NCBI RefSeq assembly: GCF_958298935.1
Contig: NC_084927.1
Span: 10,134,001 to 10,198,000, forward strand
DNA length: 64,000 nt
Source of the DNA: Phragmites australis
Lineage: Eukaryota > Streptophyta > Magnoliopsida > Poales > Poaceae
Reading direction: 5' to 3'
Position 1 is the stretch's first letter. Each line of letters begins with the position of its first letter. Below are positions 1 through 10,404 of the stretch, in pieces. A program made the position numbers and the translations under genes. The notes under the pieces were generated by a model. The model did not search any database. It saw nothing but the letters and a program-made list of their open reading frames with translations, and was not told the DNA's origin.

Positions 1-534
1 AAAGATGTTTTTCCCATTCTAATATTCCATTGGAAACAAGAATGTGCTTTGCAAGGCAACTCCAAGCATGGAAAAATGAAAAGACCCCCTTAAACTGTTC
101 TGCACTTACTAAAAGGCATTAGGTCATCCATAAATCTACTTTAGTCCAAGGTAAATTTACTTCCAAGTTCCAAGACATCACACTGCGCACAAGCCTCCAA
201 GTACAATTGATTCTTCCATGCTAATAAGAGACGAGAACAATCATTGGAAACATAAAAAAATAAACCAGGGCTCAATTCCTAGTTGACTTTGAGAATATAG
301 ATGCAGAAGTAAGCAATCATTGGAATAAGAATAAATAATAACTGAGTATTGTCCTCAAATATCAATTTCAGTAAAAACGATGCAAGGCCTTAAAAAGTAT
401 ATATACTGATTCTGATTAGTGACTAAAAACAACAATTTAAGCAACATAAGCATACTACCAAATGATAACTAACATGACATCAATAACAACACCATATAAA
501 TGACATAACTAAGCTAGGACTGTAGCTTATCACA
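1..534. other. Intergenic sequence downstream of the F-box gene
   Basis: This AT-rich stretch lies 3' of the F-box gene, which reads leftward. It should contain that gene's 3' untranslated region and polyadenylation site, but I cannot place either. I see no coding exon, structural RNA or repeat boundary here. Confidence 0.5.
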
Positions 535-1779
535 TCATATACAAGGTAGAGACAATGATGGAGGAAAAGCACAGTAAAGGTAGGCTTCGTTGACAGTGAG
601 AGAGCTTGTCCGACAGAAACTCCCAAGTTGCATTGTCTTGACATCAAGCCAAAAATATTCAACATTTCGCTCAACCTGATCATCCAGGTTCTCCTTAGGG
701 TGATCTAGCTTTAAAAATAAGTACCCCTCGGCTGCACCTATGATGCCTCTGAATCGATATCCCCATTCCTCAGGCAAGGTGATTCTATTCAGAAGCTGCC
801 ACCGGTCACTGAAATACATGAATGCATAAAAATATAGGACACATCTTTTATCTGACCGAAAAACATCGGAGACAACAACGGTTGTCCTGCCATCTCTTGA
901 CTCCAGAGTGGTAATCTGATTACTGAACATCATGGCTCGTCCCGACAGGACCAGCGAGATGTCCACAATGGAGAACTCCATTCTGCGTGTGTCCAACACA
1001 AGCCACCTATGTGTGAGAGCTACCATCCAGTAGAAGCACCCGTGGGCATGGTTGCGTTGTCCAAGTCGAACTCCCATGACTCTTCTGGTACTCAACGCGT
1101 AGTGTTCGGGAGGTGAAAGCGTACGCCATTGCTGGGACTCGGATTTGAAATAGAACGCGACCAGCTTCCCTCGGCAGCACGCCATCCAGATCACGGTGAA
1201 CGCCGGGTCCTCCTCGTTGACACCGTCATCACCACGAGAAGCCAGGAAAATCTCACTGCTGCGTGATTGCAAATCACCATCGCCACCGCGCTGTACGTAG
1301 GGGTTTTCCACGGAGGCGGCGAGTTCGTCGGGGATGGGTGGGAGAAGGCGGTACCGCCGGAACAGGGGGTCGCAGACGGCGACCTCGGTGAAGGCATTAG
1401 AACCGCCAGCCAGCGCGGCGCGGTCGAGGAGGAAGCGGCCGTCGAGGCTGTCGCGGACGAGCCAGGAGCGGGAGGGCGGCGGGAGGAAGGTGAAGGAGAA
1501 GTCGGCGGCGCGGGCGAGCGCGAGGGCGGCGGGCGCCGAGGGGTGCAGCGACAGTGCCGGGTGGAACTGGGAGCCGCCGCCGCCGTCGGGGTAGCAGCAG
1601 AAGACGCCGAGAGGGGGCGGCGGGTGGAAGGCGCGGAAGCGGCGGAGGAAGCGTGGGGAGGAGGCGACGCGGTGGAAGGAGGCACAGGACGCCGAGGCGC
1701 GCGCGAGATCCCGCAGAGACGTCACGCGGAGGAGGATCTCCGCCAGTACGTCGTCAGTGAGCGCCGCCAGGTCGGCCAT
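535..1779 (-). CDS. F-box protein, single exon, 414 residues
   Basis: F-box proteins are substrate-recognition subunits of SKP1-cullin-F-box ubiquitin ligases; the motif binds SKP1 and the C-terminal region selects the target. The reading frame is intact from ATG to stop. The F-box lies at about residues 5-45 (LTDDVLAEILLRV, then the leucine/alanine-rich SLRDLARASASC and a basic helix SSPRFLRRFRAF). Residues after about 100 resemble the divergent beta-rich associated domain of the large grass F-box families, with alternating Trp/Tyr-rich strands such as WMACCRGKLVAFYF, CFYWMVALTHRWLVLD and EWGYRFRGIIGAAEGYLFLKLD. There is no LRR or Kelch signature I would trust. The 5' half is very GC-rich and the 3' half is not, a gradient typical of grass genes. 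The ATG at 1777-1779 is directly followed by the F-box, so this start is likely. The substrate is unknown. Long plus-strand frames opposite it are shadows of its GC-rich codons. Confidence 0.85.
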   Translation of the reverse strand: MADLAALTDDVLAEILLRVTSLRDLARASASCASFHRVASSPRFLRRFRAFHPPPPLGVFCCYPDGGGGSQFHPALSLHPSAPAALALARAADFSFTFLPPPSRSWLVRDSLDGRFLLDRAALAGGSNAFTEVAVCDPLFRRYRLLPPIPDELAASVENPYVQRGGDGDLQSRSSEIFLASRGDDGVNEEDPAFTVIWMACCRGKLVAFYFKSESQQWRTLSPPEHYALSTRRVMGVRLGQRNHAHGCFYWMVALTHRWLVLDTRRMEFSIVDISLVLSGRAMMFSNQITTLESRDGRTTVVVSDVFRSDKRCVLYFYAFMYFSDRWQLLNRITLPEEWGYRFRGIIGAAEGYLFLKLDHPKENLDDQVERNVEYFWLDVKTMQLGSFCRTSSLTVNEAYLYCAFPPSLSLPCI

Positions 1780-2937
1780 CGTCGCGGCGGCGGCGGATCG
1801 GAGGCTGGAGCTGTGGCGTTGGGTTCAGTCTTTTTTGTGTGTTGGGAGGTGGGGGGGGGGGGGGAAGGCTCGGGTCGGTCGTAGACTCGTCAATCCTCTG
1901 CGTTGGGGGGCTTGCTTTTCAGGAGGATAGTTGTTTTTTAAGGAATGGCTCAGGCTCTTTTACTGATTAATAAATAGTTTTACATTAGCGAAATCCGGAG
2001 GTTCCTGATGGGGACATCACTCCCTCGGATACATACAATGATCCTTCATTGAACTTTCAAGTCCAATCACAAGAGCTCGTGCACGACAATTAAATTTAGA
2101 GGTGAGCTCGTTCCTAAGCAACTCTTTATATAATTTTGAGAATAAATTACTAACTAATGATTATGTGTTGCTTAGGAATCATGAAGAGGACAAGGAGACA
2201 CATAGAGGAAGGCTTGGAGGCGTGGAGGAGCAGCTAGGACGTCCAACAACAGCAGGAGGTCCAGTCCAACTCGAGTCCGAATCAGCCTCGACCTCCAGGA
2301 CTAGTGAGCAGTAAAACGGACGCCTAGGACGCATTCAGACTCCGTTTTCGACGATTCACATATGGTTGGAAAGATAATTTCATAAGGAAATCAATGGCGT
2401 TGGTTTGAGGTCCAAATTCCTTCTGAGTCAACGGAAAACGTCGAAACAAGTCAGCGTCCAGAATCTGTCCCGGTGCTGCGTCACCGTTTTTGGTCCGTTG
2501 GGCCGTGTATCGTTGTTGAGCCCATTAGGGGGGCGTGACCAGGGGGTGTGACGACCCTTAGACCCTTATTATCAGCCGCCGCCGCTCTCGTTAGGGCGGG
2601 TTTTTGCTTAGATTATTCTGTCAAGAACAGTTTCGCCGTTTCGTCGGTTTGTGAGACCCCAACTCGTGAGATTAATCATTCATCTGCAATTTGGTTGCAT
2701 TCTTCCTTGTTCTTGCTTGTGTTCTTCGATTCGCAGGCAAGGATTTTAGCCTTCTTGGCGAGGTCAACCGTGCAACACCGGTTGATAACCAGAGGAGACG
2801 TGGTGCTGCAATTGCGGGGTTTCGGATCGTGTTGTTCGGAAGCCGGATCGACTTGTGTCTCGTTTCCACCAAATCGAGACTTACCAGAACCTTTCGGAAG
2901 ATCGGGAACCCTTGTTCATACTAGTTCCATAAATCAG
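1780..2937. other. F-box upstream region and possible LTR-derived sequence
   Basis: The first 150 bases lie just upstream of the F-box start and include a G homopolymer near 1851-1864. From about 2100 the plus strand looks like decayed retroelement sequence (GC-rich, multiply broken frames, a region resembling an LTR leader at 2560-2930). I could not find matching termini or a target duplication, so a retroelement origin is only a suspicion. No intact gene is visible. Confidence 0.3.
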
Positions 2938-3307
2938 ACATGGCGCCCGACGCCATAATTCAACACACTCCTAGCAATATTGTGAGCTTTGAAGTTGTTC
3001 TCTCTGTATTTATGCTTGAACTGAATTTCTTCAAAGTCACTTTGCTTTCTCTTTATCTCTCGAACCATCGTGCTATGCACTCTTCTGCAATCTTGATAAA
3101 TATCCCGGATCACTGGAACATATTCGGAGGCAATGATCCCCCTTCCTAACTGCAAGTCTTGTGTGAGAGTGACTGCTTTGCGAGTCGCGACAGGCCATAC
3201 CTTCCAAACACGCCGAGGCAGACAGGCCTTGCACAACAATAGCATAGGCTCCCAAAAACGCTCCATCTTCAGATCGGAATAATGCAGCTGCAGCACCCCT
3301 TTCACAA
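2938..3307 (-). pseudogene. Plant RNase H-like domain fragment, frameshifted
   Basis: Reading leftward, this stretch encodes pieces of the RNase H-like domain common in plant non-LTR retroelement-derived genes. Visible hallmarks are a helix with TLTQDLQLGRGIIAS, then FEEIQFKHKYRENNFKAHN with the conserved basic and AHxxA-type end, and a C-terminal GVGRHVW. The upstream half is split between two frames (one gives CLEGMACRDS, the other AVTLTQDLQLG), so at least one frameshift is present. Its start is cut exactly where the truncated LTR of the neighbouring Ty3 element begins at 3308. It is a dead fragment. Whether it came from a LINE or from a host gene using the same domain cannot be decided here. 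Confidence 0.6.
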
Positions 3308-5188
3308 CAAAAGCATGGCTAAGTAATCTACCCATAAAAGACACCTAACCATAAACCATCTAGGTTCCAAAGGATGATAAGGGAAAATCTAAGAAAAACC
3401 CTAACATAGGTGATTACCCATCATATTGACAGACATTGCATGCAGTTTATTAAAACCAAAATATTTAAAAACATAGGTTCAATATGATCAAGGACACTTG
3501 TCTTCTCCTTGCTGCTACTCAGTGTATTCTTGCTCCTGATCTTGATGTTCCTCAAATTGATCCGGGACGTTGTCAGCTAATCGCACAATAACCGACAAAC
3601 AAACAAACAAGATACACTAAGAACAGAGCACAAAATAAAAGAACAATGAGATAAAATCTGTCTAGAAAGAAAGAGCACTGAAAAATGAATCTATCGGCGT
3701 AAAAATCGCTTCAAACGAAGCTACGACGAAAAAGTTAGAGCTAAAACAAATCTAGGGTTAAATCTGAAAAAGAAAAGAGCTTATTTTGAATCAAACAGAA
3801 AGTTTAGGGATCTTTTTGTAAAAATAGGGGACCTACTTGTAATTATGGATAAGTATAGGGACTTAACTGTAAAAAGATAGGGCTCTTTTGTTATTATAGA
3901 AAAGTCTAGGGGTCTTTCTGCAAAATTACCAATTTCCAGGAATTATCAGATTTATTTTTGTACTGGAAAAGCTTGAAATATTGACTGGGCTGCTTTCGCT
4001 GACGTGGCACGGTGACAAGGATGACACATCAGTAGAGAGGGCTAGGTGGCAGCTGAGGTGGCTAGATGACATGGCGTGGCTGCTGACTGGTTTAAGAAGT
4101 GGCGCTACGCTATTGGTTGCTGAAGGGGTACCTCGGATCTAATCTCGGCCGCACAAAACAGATCCGGCGGCTCAGAGGGGTTCAGCCATCGGAGAAGGAG
4201 GTCACGACGGCGCCGAGGGGGTTCGCGGCGGTGCACGACCGGGAATCTCGCCGGAATCAGCTCCAGCTCGCCGGCGGCGACGACGAGCAGCGAAACCGAA
4301 CCAGGAGAGCGCGGGGAATCCGTTTTGAAGCTTACCGCGGGCTTGGTGGCACGGGAAGGCGGTCGGCGACAGAAGGGTCGGCGGAGGGCCTCGGGATCTC
4401 GTCGGGAAGGGGTCTCCAGCGGCGCAGGGGCCAAGGCGACGGCGGGGAGAGCTTTGGTGGTCGGCCGCAGCTCTGCTAGGCTGCTCGGGTGAAGCTCAAC
4501 GGCGCTAGGGCTTCTCGACGGTGTGCTCAACCGAAGGGCAGCGACAATGGCGGCGGTGGGGCTCGAGATCAGCGAATTCAGCTCTGGACTCAGCGGATTT
4601 GGGATGAGATGAGTTCAGGGGAGGGGTTCTGCTTATATAGGCAGGGTCTTGTGCGGAAAAAGGGGAAGGCGGTGGGCTCGTACTCCTCTCGGACTCGGGG
4701 CAGCAGCAGACTCCGGGTCGTAGACGACAACGATGGCGAAGGCAGCTTTGGCGTAGGCCTCTTCGACGCGGCGGGCTGGCGGCGCGCGCGGGAATGGGCC
4801 GAGGCGGTCGTGCACGGCCCAGGCGGGAGGGAGCCGGGGACTGAGCAGGCCGGCTGGGTGCGTTGGGCCAGGTTGAAACGAAGTTTGGGCCCAGGGGAGA
4901 AAAAGAAAAAGGGCAGCCCGAGAGACGGTTTATTCTTTTCTCTATTTTCTAAATTCAATTTCAAATTCAAATTCAAAGCAAATCCTCTTCAAATAAAATC
5001 CATCAAAAGCCAAATAAAAATCCTTTTTGCCTACTTTAGCATGAATGCATAATAATCAATTATATCCTATGTCAAATATATTTTCTTTTATATAAAATAG
5101 GATTTTACTCTTTTTAATTATTTAAACTCATATTAAATTCTAGCAAATTTTAAGAAATTTCTAAAGATGGAAAAATTAGGGTGTTACA
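3308..5188 (-). repeat. 3' LTR of element 1, truncated
   Basis: This copy aligns with 11581-13475 in the same orientation. On the minus strand it starts TGTAACACCC at 5188 and stops abruptly at 3308, lacking the terminal 1.2 kb that the other LTR has. The long frame at 4105-4530 minus is LTR leader sequence, not a gene. Confidence 0.9.
4632..4639 (-). promoter_or_regulatory. TATA box of the 3' LTR
   Basis: The minus strand reads TATATAAG about 550 bases inside the LTR. The same octamer is present at the equivalent place in the other LTR (12911-12918). It is the likely RNA polymerase II TATA element of the LTR promoter. Confidence 0.6.
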
Positions 5189-8100
5189 AACCTACCCCCT
5201 TGGAATGAATCTCGCCCTCGAGATTCACCTGGAGCAGAGAAGAGATGAGGAAACTCCGCCTTCAGATCTTCTTCTCTTTCCCAAGTTGCTTCATCTTCCG
5301 AGTGGTGACTCCATTGCACTTTGCACATTGGTATTACCTTGGTTCTGGTTACTCTTTCCGATCTCTCAAGAATCTTCTCAGGATACTCTGTATAGGAGAG
5401 ATCTTCCTGAACATCCAGTTCCTCCATTGGTAATTGTTCCTCCGGCACTCGAAGATACTTCTTCAACTGGGAAACATGGAAGACATCGTGCACATCTGAC
5501 AGTTGAGGCGGTAAGTCCAACTGATAAGCTACTTCTCCTCTCTTATCCAATATCTTGAAGGGTCCAATGAATCTTGATGATAACTTTCTTTTAACCTTAA
5601 ACCTACGAAGACCTCTTATAGCCGAAACCTTAAGATAGATGAAATCTCCAATTTCGAAAACCAATTCTCTTCGCCTGTTATCAGCGTAACTTTTCTGTCT
5701 GGATTGTGCACTCCTCAGATTTTCTAGGATTATCTGATTTTGCTTTTCTGCATCTCGTAGAACCTCTGGACCAAAAACCTGACTTTCTCCTATCTCATTC
5801 CAGAACAGCGGTGTTCTATATTTCCTTCCATACAAGGCTTCAAATGGGGACATTTGGAGGCTTGTCTGATAACTGTTGTTATACGAGAACTCTGCATATG
5901 ACAGACTTTTATCCCAACTCTTACCATACTTCAGAGCACACGCTCTCAGTATATCTTCCAGTATCTGATTTACCCTTTCTGTCTAACCATCTGTTTGAGG
6001 GTGATAGGCAGAACTAAAATTCAACTTTGTGTCCATAGACTCATGTAGCTTCTGCCAAAACTTGGAGGTAAACTGAGTTCCTCTATCCGAAACATACTAT
6101 TCTCGACATATACAACTCTGCTAGTCTAGCTCCACTATATGTAGTCTTTACTGGAATAAAATGGGCGACCTTAGTTAAATGATCAATTATAGCCCATATA
6201 GAATCATATCCATTCTGGGTACGGGGCAATCCGATAATGAAATCCATACCATTCTCCTCCCATTTCCATTCAGGTATCTTCAAGGGTTGCAGTAATCCTG
6301 CTGGTCTCTGATGTTCTGCTTTGACTTTCTGGCAAGTATCACACAGGACTACGTATTCTGTAACTTCTCTTTTCATTCCATACCACCAATAACGATCCTT
6401 AAGATCATGATACATTTTGGTACTCCCAGGGTGAATAGAATATGCTGATTCATGAGCTTCTCTCAGAATCATCCTTTTAATATCCTCCCGGTTGGGTACG
6501 CAAATTCTCTTTTTGATCCATATAGTACCTTGACTGTCTTCTGTAAAACCTGGAGCTTTATCCTTCTTAATAAGCTGTCTAATTTCTTTGAGCTTCTCGT
6601 CCTCCAGTTGACTTTTTCGAATTTCTTGTTCAAGAGTGCAATCTATTTCCATGGTGGTTGTTTCCATATCTGCCACAAATCCAAGGTTGAGCTTCTCAAA
6701 CTCTATCCATAACTCAGGTTGACTATCTTGAACCATCACCGAATTGCTATAACCCTTCCGGCTCAAAACATCAGCTACAACATTTGCTTTTCCTGGATGG
6801 TAGTGAATCCCCACATCATAATCCTTAATTAACTCCAACCATCTGTGCTGACGAAGGTTTAGATCCGGTTGAGTGAAAATATACTTCAAATTCTTATGAT
6901 CCGTGTATATTTCACATCATTTTTCGATGAGATAATGCCTCCAAATCTTCAATGCATGAACCACAGCTGCTAATTCTAAATCATGTGTAGGGCAGTGCTC
7001 TTCGTGCTTCCTTAATTGTCTTGACGCATAGGCCACGACTCGACCTTCTTGCATGATAACACATCCAAGTCTTTGTCATGAAGCATCACAGTAGATATCG
7101 AAGTTCTTGCTAATGTTGGGTAGAACTAGCACTAGGGCCGTAGTCAATCTCTTCTTCAATTCTTCAAAACTAGCTTGACAAGCAGGGCTCCACTTAAAAA
7201 CCACATTTTTCTGAAGCAAAGAGGTAAGAGGTCGGGCTATCCTAGAGAAACCTTCTATAAAACGGCGATAGTATCCTGCTAGTCCAAGAGAACTCCTGAT
7301 CTCTGACACGTTGGTAGGTGGTAACCAATTCAATACATCCTTTACTTTACTGGGATCTACTGCTACACCTCCAGCGGTTAAGATATGGCCAAGAAACGCG
7401 ACTTGATCTAACCAAAAATCACACTTGCTAAGCTTGGCATACAGCTGATGTTCTCTGAGTGTCTGTAGCACAATTCTCAAATGTTCTTCATGTTCTTCTT
7501 CACCTCTAGAGAAAATTAGAATATCATCAATGAACACCACTACAACTTGTCCAGATAATCCATAAATACCTTGTTCATGAGATTCATGAAGTAGGCTGGG
7601 GCATTGGTTAATCCGAATGACATTAAAGTATACTCATATAGCCCATATCAGGTACTGAAGGCAGACCTTAGATCAATCTTGGAGCACACTCGGGCTCCTC
7701 TCATCTGATCAAACAAATCCTCAATCCGGGGCAACGGGTACTTATTCTTAATGGTTACCTCATTGAGCGCTCTGTAATCTACACACATCCTTCGGCTACC
7801 ATCCTTCTTATCCACAAAAAGAACTGGGGCTCCCCAAGGTGATGCACTTGGTCTAATAAAACCTTTGCTTAACTGTTCTTGGATATGCTTCTTTAACTCA
7901 ACTAGGTTGTTAGCCGACATTCTATATGGCCTTTTAGCTATAGGGGCCGTACCACGTACCAATTCAATGACAAACTCAACTTCTCGATCAGGTGGCATAC
8001 CTGGCAATTCATCGAGTAAGACATCGGGAAACTCACAAACTACCTTGATCTGATCAATGGCTGTTCCTTCAAGCGAATTGAGAGATCGATCCTCTGCTGC

Positions 8101-9542
8101 TGGTACGGTAGCTACGAACTCGACTTTGGTACCTTCTCCATTGGTTAGGTGAACTGCCCTTCTGGCACATTCTATAATCCTGTTGAACTTGGCTAACCCA
8201 TCCATTCCAAGGATAACATCTATGCCATTGGTTTCCAAGACTATGAGATTCGTTGGGAAGTCTACCCCCCTTATGCTAAGTCTCATCCTAAGACATATAT
8301 ATTTTGCCTTCAATTTCCCTCCAGGAGAGCTAATAAACATATTATTCTTCATCATAACCATAGGCAACCCATGTTTTGCAACATACTGAATGGTTATAAA
8401 GGAATGCGAAGCTCCAGAATCAAACAAAACAGATGCAGGTCAGGAGTTAACGAGGAACATACCGCACACCACATCCTGAGCATCAATAGCTTCCTCTGTT
8501 GTGACATGGTTGACTTTCCCATGAACATAATTATGTTGTCCATGATTGTTCTGACTGGGGTTCTGACTTCCACTACGTGACTGGGCTGAGGCCGGAGTTG
8601 ACCTTGGTGTGTTGTTGGTTCTGGCCAGATCCTGCACCTTTTTAGGGCATTTATTCACATAGTGCCCCTACTCTCCACAATAAAAACATCCTTTGTTTGG
8701 GCCAGGAGTTGCTGGACTGTTCTTGGCTTGAGGGGTAGCTGGTGGGGTTGATCGGGGCGTCTGATAGTTGGAGCGCTGAACAGGGATTTACGACTGAGTC
8801 TGGTACTGAATGTTAGAACGAAACATAGGGCCTTGCGGAGACATCTGTGTTGCTCCACGGGATCGTGTGTTGCTTCCTTGTCCTTGGAAAGACATCTTCC
8901 TCTTCTTCTCATCCACCTGGCGGCGCTTGCGCTCAACCATTAGGGCTTTGTTCACCATTGCTTGGAAATTGGGAAACTCTTGGGGAAGTAGAGCATATTC
9001 TATGGCATCATTCAGACCCTCCAGAAAATGTTCCTGCTTCTTTTCCTCTGTGTCCACTTTGTTGGGAGCATACCTGGACAGCTGAGTAAACTTGGTCATG
9101 TGCTCCCTTACAGTCATTGGTCCTCGTTTTAGGCTCATGAACTCCTTCTTCTTCAGACGGACATCTCCAGATGACAGGTGATGGGTGCGGAAACTAGACT
9201 TAAACTCCATCCATGTGATAGATTATGGATTTTCATGTGCAACGCAGTATGCTTCCCACCAGTCTAGGCTTGACCCACGAGTTGATGTGAGACGTAGAAA
9301 ACCATCTCCCTATCATTGCACTGAGCAACATGTAGCTTCCTTTCTATATTCTTCAGCCAATCATCTGTATCCATAGGTTCCACTGCATGACTGAAGACTG
9401 GGGGTTGAGTTCTTTTGAATTCTCCAAGTCTTGATGGTTGATGCGGTTGAGGAACATGGTTTGGCTGTTGCTGCTGCATATGCACCATGGTTTGATCTAG
9501 AGCTTGCAAGATCTGAGTTTGCATAGCCATCTGTTGTTCCAA
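5176..9542 (-). pseudogene. gag-pol of element 1, multiply broken
   Basis: Reading leftward, the pieces are Gag (9542-9264 and 9210-8788), a CCHC zinc knuckle near 8690-8650 interrupted by TAG at 8671-8669, aspartic protease (DSGASHSF at the start of 8427-7648), reverse transcriptase ([28 protein letters not shown] near 7530), RNase H, integrase with an HHCC finger and the core DFIIGLP (6889-6083), and the integrase C-terminus with chromodomain (5853-5176; VQWSHHSEDEATWERE). Breaks include a deletion of about 17 codons in reverse transcriptase after KIDLRS, followed by TGA; TAG at 5984-5982 in integrase within an otherwise conserved DG-TERVNQ context; and a frame loss near 6095. Several stops look like CAG-to-TAG or CGA-to-TGA changes. 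The encoded enzymes would reverse-transcribe and integrate the element, but this copy cannot make them. Confidence 0.9.
5189..5203 (-). other. Polypurine tract of element 1
   Basis: Directly next to the LTR start, the minus strand is purine-rich (AAGGGGGTAGG), the expected primer for plus-strand DNA synthesis. Confidence 0.7.
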
Positions 9543-10387
9543 GGTTGTTGGAGGGTGCGGGGGTGGATTCTGGTTGTTGTTATTCTCTTTTTAAGTATTA
9601 ATACTCCTCCTTGTGTTAACCATCTGATTAGGGTTGAAGAAGGGAACAGGAGTAGATAAGCAAGTCTGAAAAAATAATTTAACTAAAGAAACCCATCTAT
9701 ATTATATTATATAGGAATAAAGATGCGTCTGTGGACAAGGTGCCAAAGAATTCCACAGCTCACATCAGCACTCAAACAAAAACTCCAACTTGCACACTTA
9801 GCACCATAACAAAGCTCACACTAACAATATTATTATCCTTAACGATTATATCGACGCTTGGTTCTAACAAGGATAAGACTACCTAGGGAAAGACCATACT
9901 ATTGGGACTCCTCTCTAGTGCGAGACCCTGAGGGGGAGGATTCAACTGATCCATCCTCAAAGGTCACGGGGGTGTTGAGGCAGATCCTTTTGCGCGGGGG
10001 TGAGTGGATAGACAAGTCTTCTTCATCATCTTCAGATCCTTCTTGGTTGGCATCTTGCTCATCCTCAAGAAATGAGGAGATGAAAGGCAAGGCGTTGGCA
10101 AACTTCTCCTAACTCCCATAAAGCGCAATCTAGTTCATCCTCCAAGGCCACAGTGAGGGCAACTCGTTCCCGTAGCTTGGGATTTTCTCCAAAGGGGCTC
10201 TTCACGAATGGTTTATTACTTCCACGAGTTCTATGGGAACAATATGTATAAGGAGAGTTGTCCATCTTGCTGTTATATTGATCACGAACAAGTATGAGAA
10301 CTATGGAAAGACTCCGATGGGTTTAGACGACTAGGTAATTCCTTAGGACTACCATTCTATCTAGGCTTGCGATCCTACAGTCAGTAT
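9543..10387 (-). pseudogene. Remnant of the pre-gag ORF of element 1
   Basis: Between the primer-binding site and gag there are two short frames, 10265-10065 and 10090-9899. The first has a helical segment with ALEDELDCALWELGE. The second is acidic and then basic (EDDEEDLSIHSPPRKRICLN). Both correspond in order and motif to the pre-gag ORF of element 2 (coiled coil, then DQSVHSPSPKRPRR). The N-terminal portion that carries the histone H3-like tail in element 2 is absent; this region is about 450 bases shorter. The basic cluster resembles a monopartite nuclear localisation signal. Function is unknown. Confidence 0.55.
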
Positions 10388-10400
10388 GGCTCTGATACCA
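10388..10400 (-). other. Primer-binding site, initiator Met tRNA type
   Basis: The minus strand reads TGGTATCAGAGCC, complementary to the 3' end of plant initiator methionine tRNA. It lies 4 bases from the end of the 5' LTR, which confirms minus-strand orientation. Confidence 0.9.
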
Positions 10401-10404
10401 CCTC

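Noticed and set aside
1191..1884. Several long frames on both strands over the F-box gene
   Set aside because: They are Pro/Ser/Arg- or Gly/Glu-rich shadows of GC-rich F-box codons, with no domain.
2938..2954. tggcgcccgacgcc on the plus strand looks like a Lys-tRNA-type primer-binding site after a possible LTR end
   Set aside because: The same bases encode the conserved GVGRH end of the RNase H-like fragment on the minus strand, and no paired LTR or gag follows, so coincidence is the better explanation.
4099..4530. Open frames of about 126-141 residues in element 1 LTR
   Set aside because: They lie in the LTR leader, contain only low-complexity Pro/Arg-rich sequence, and the matching place in the other LTR has different frames.
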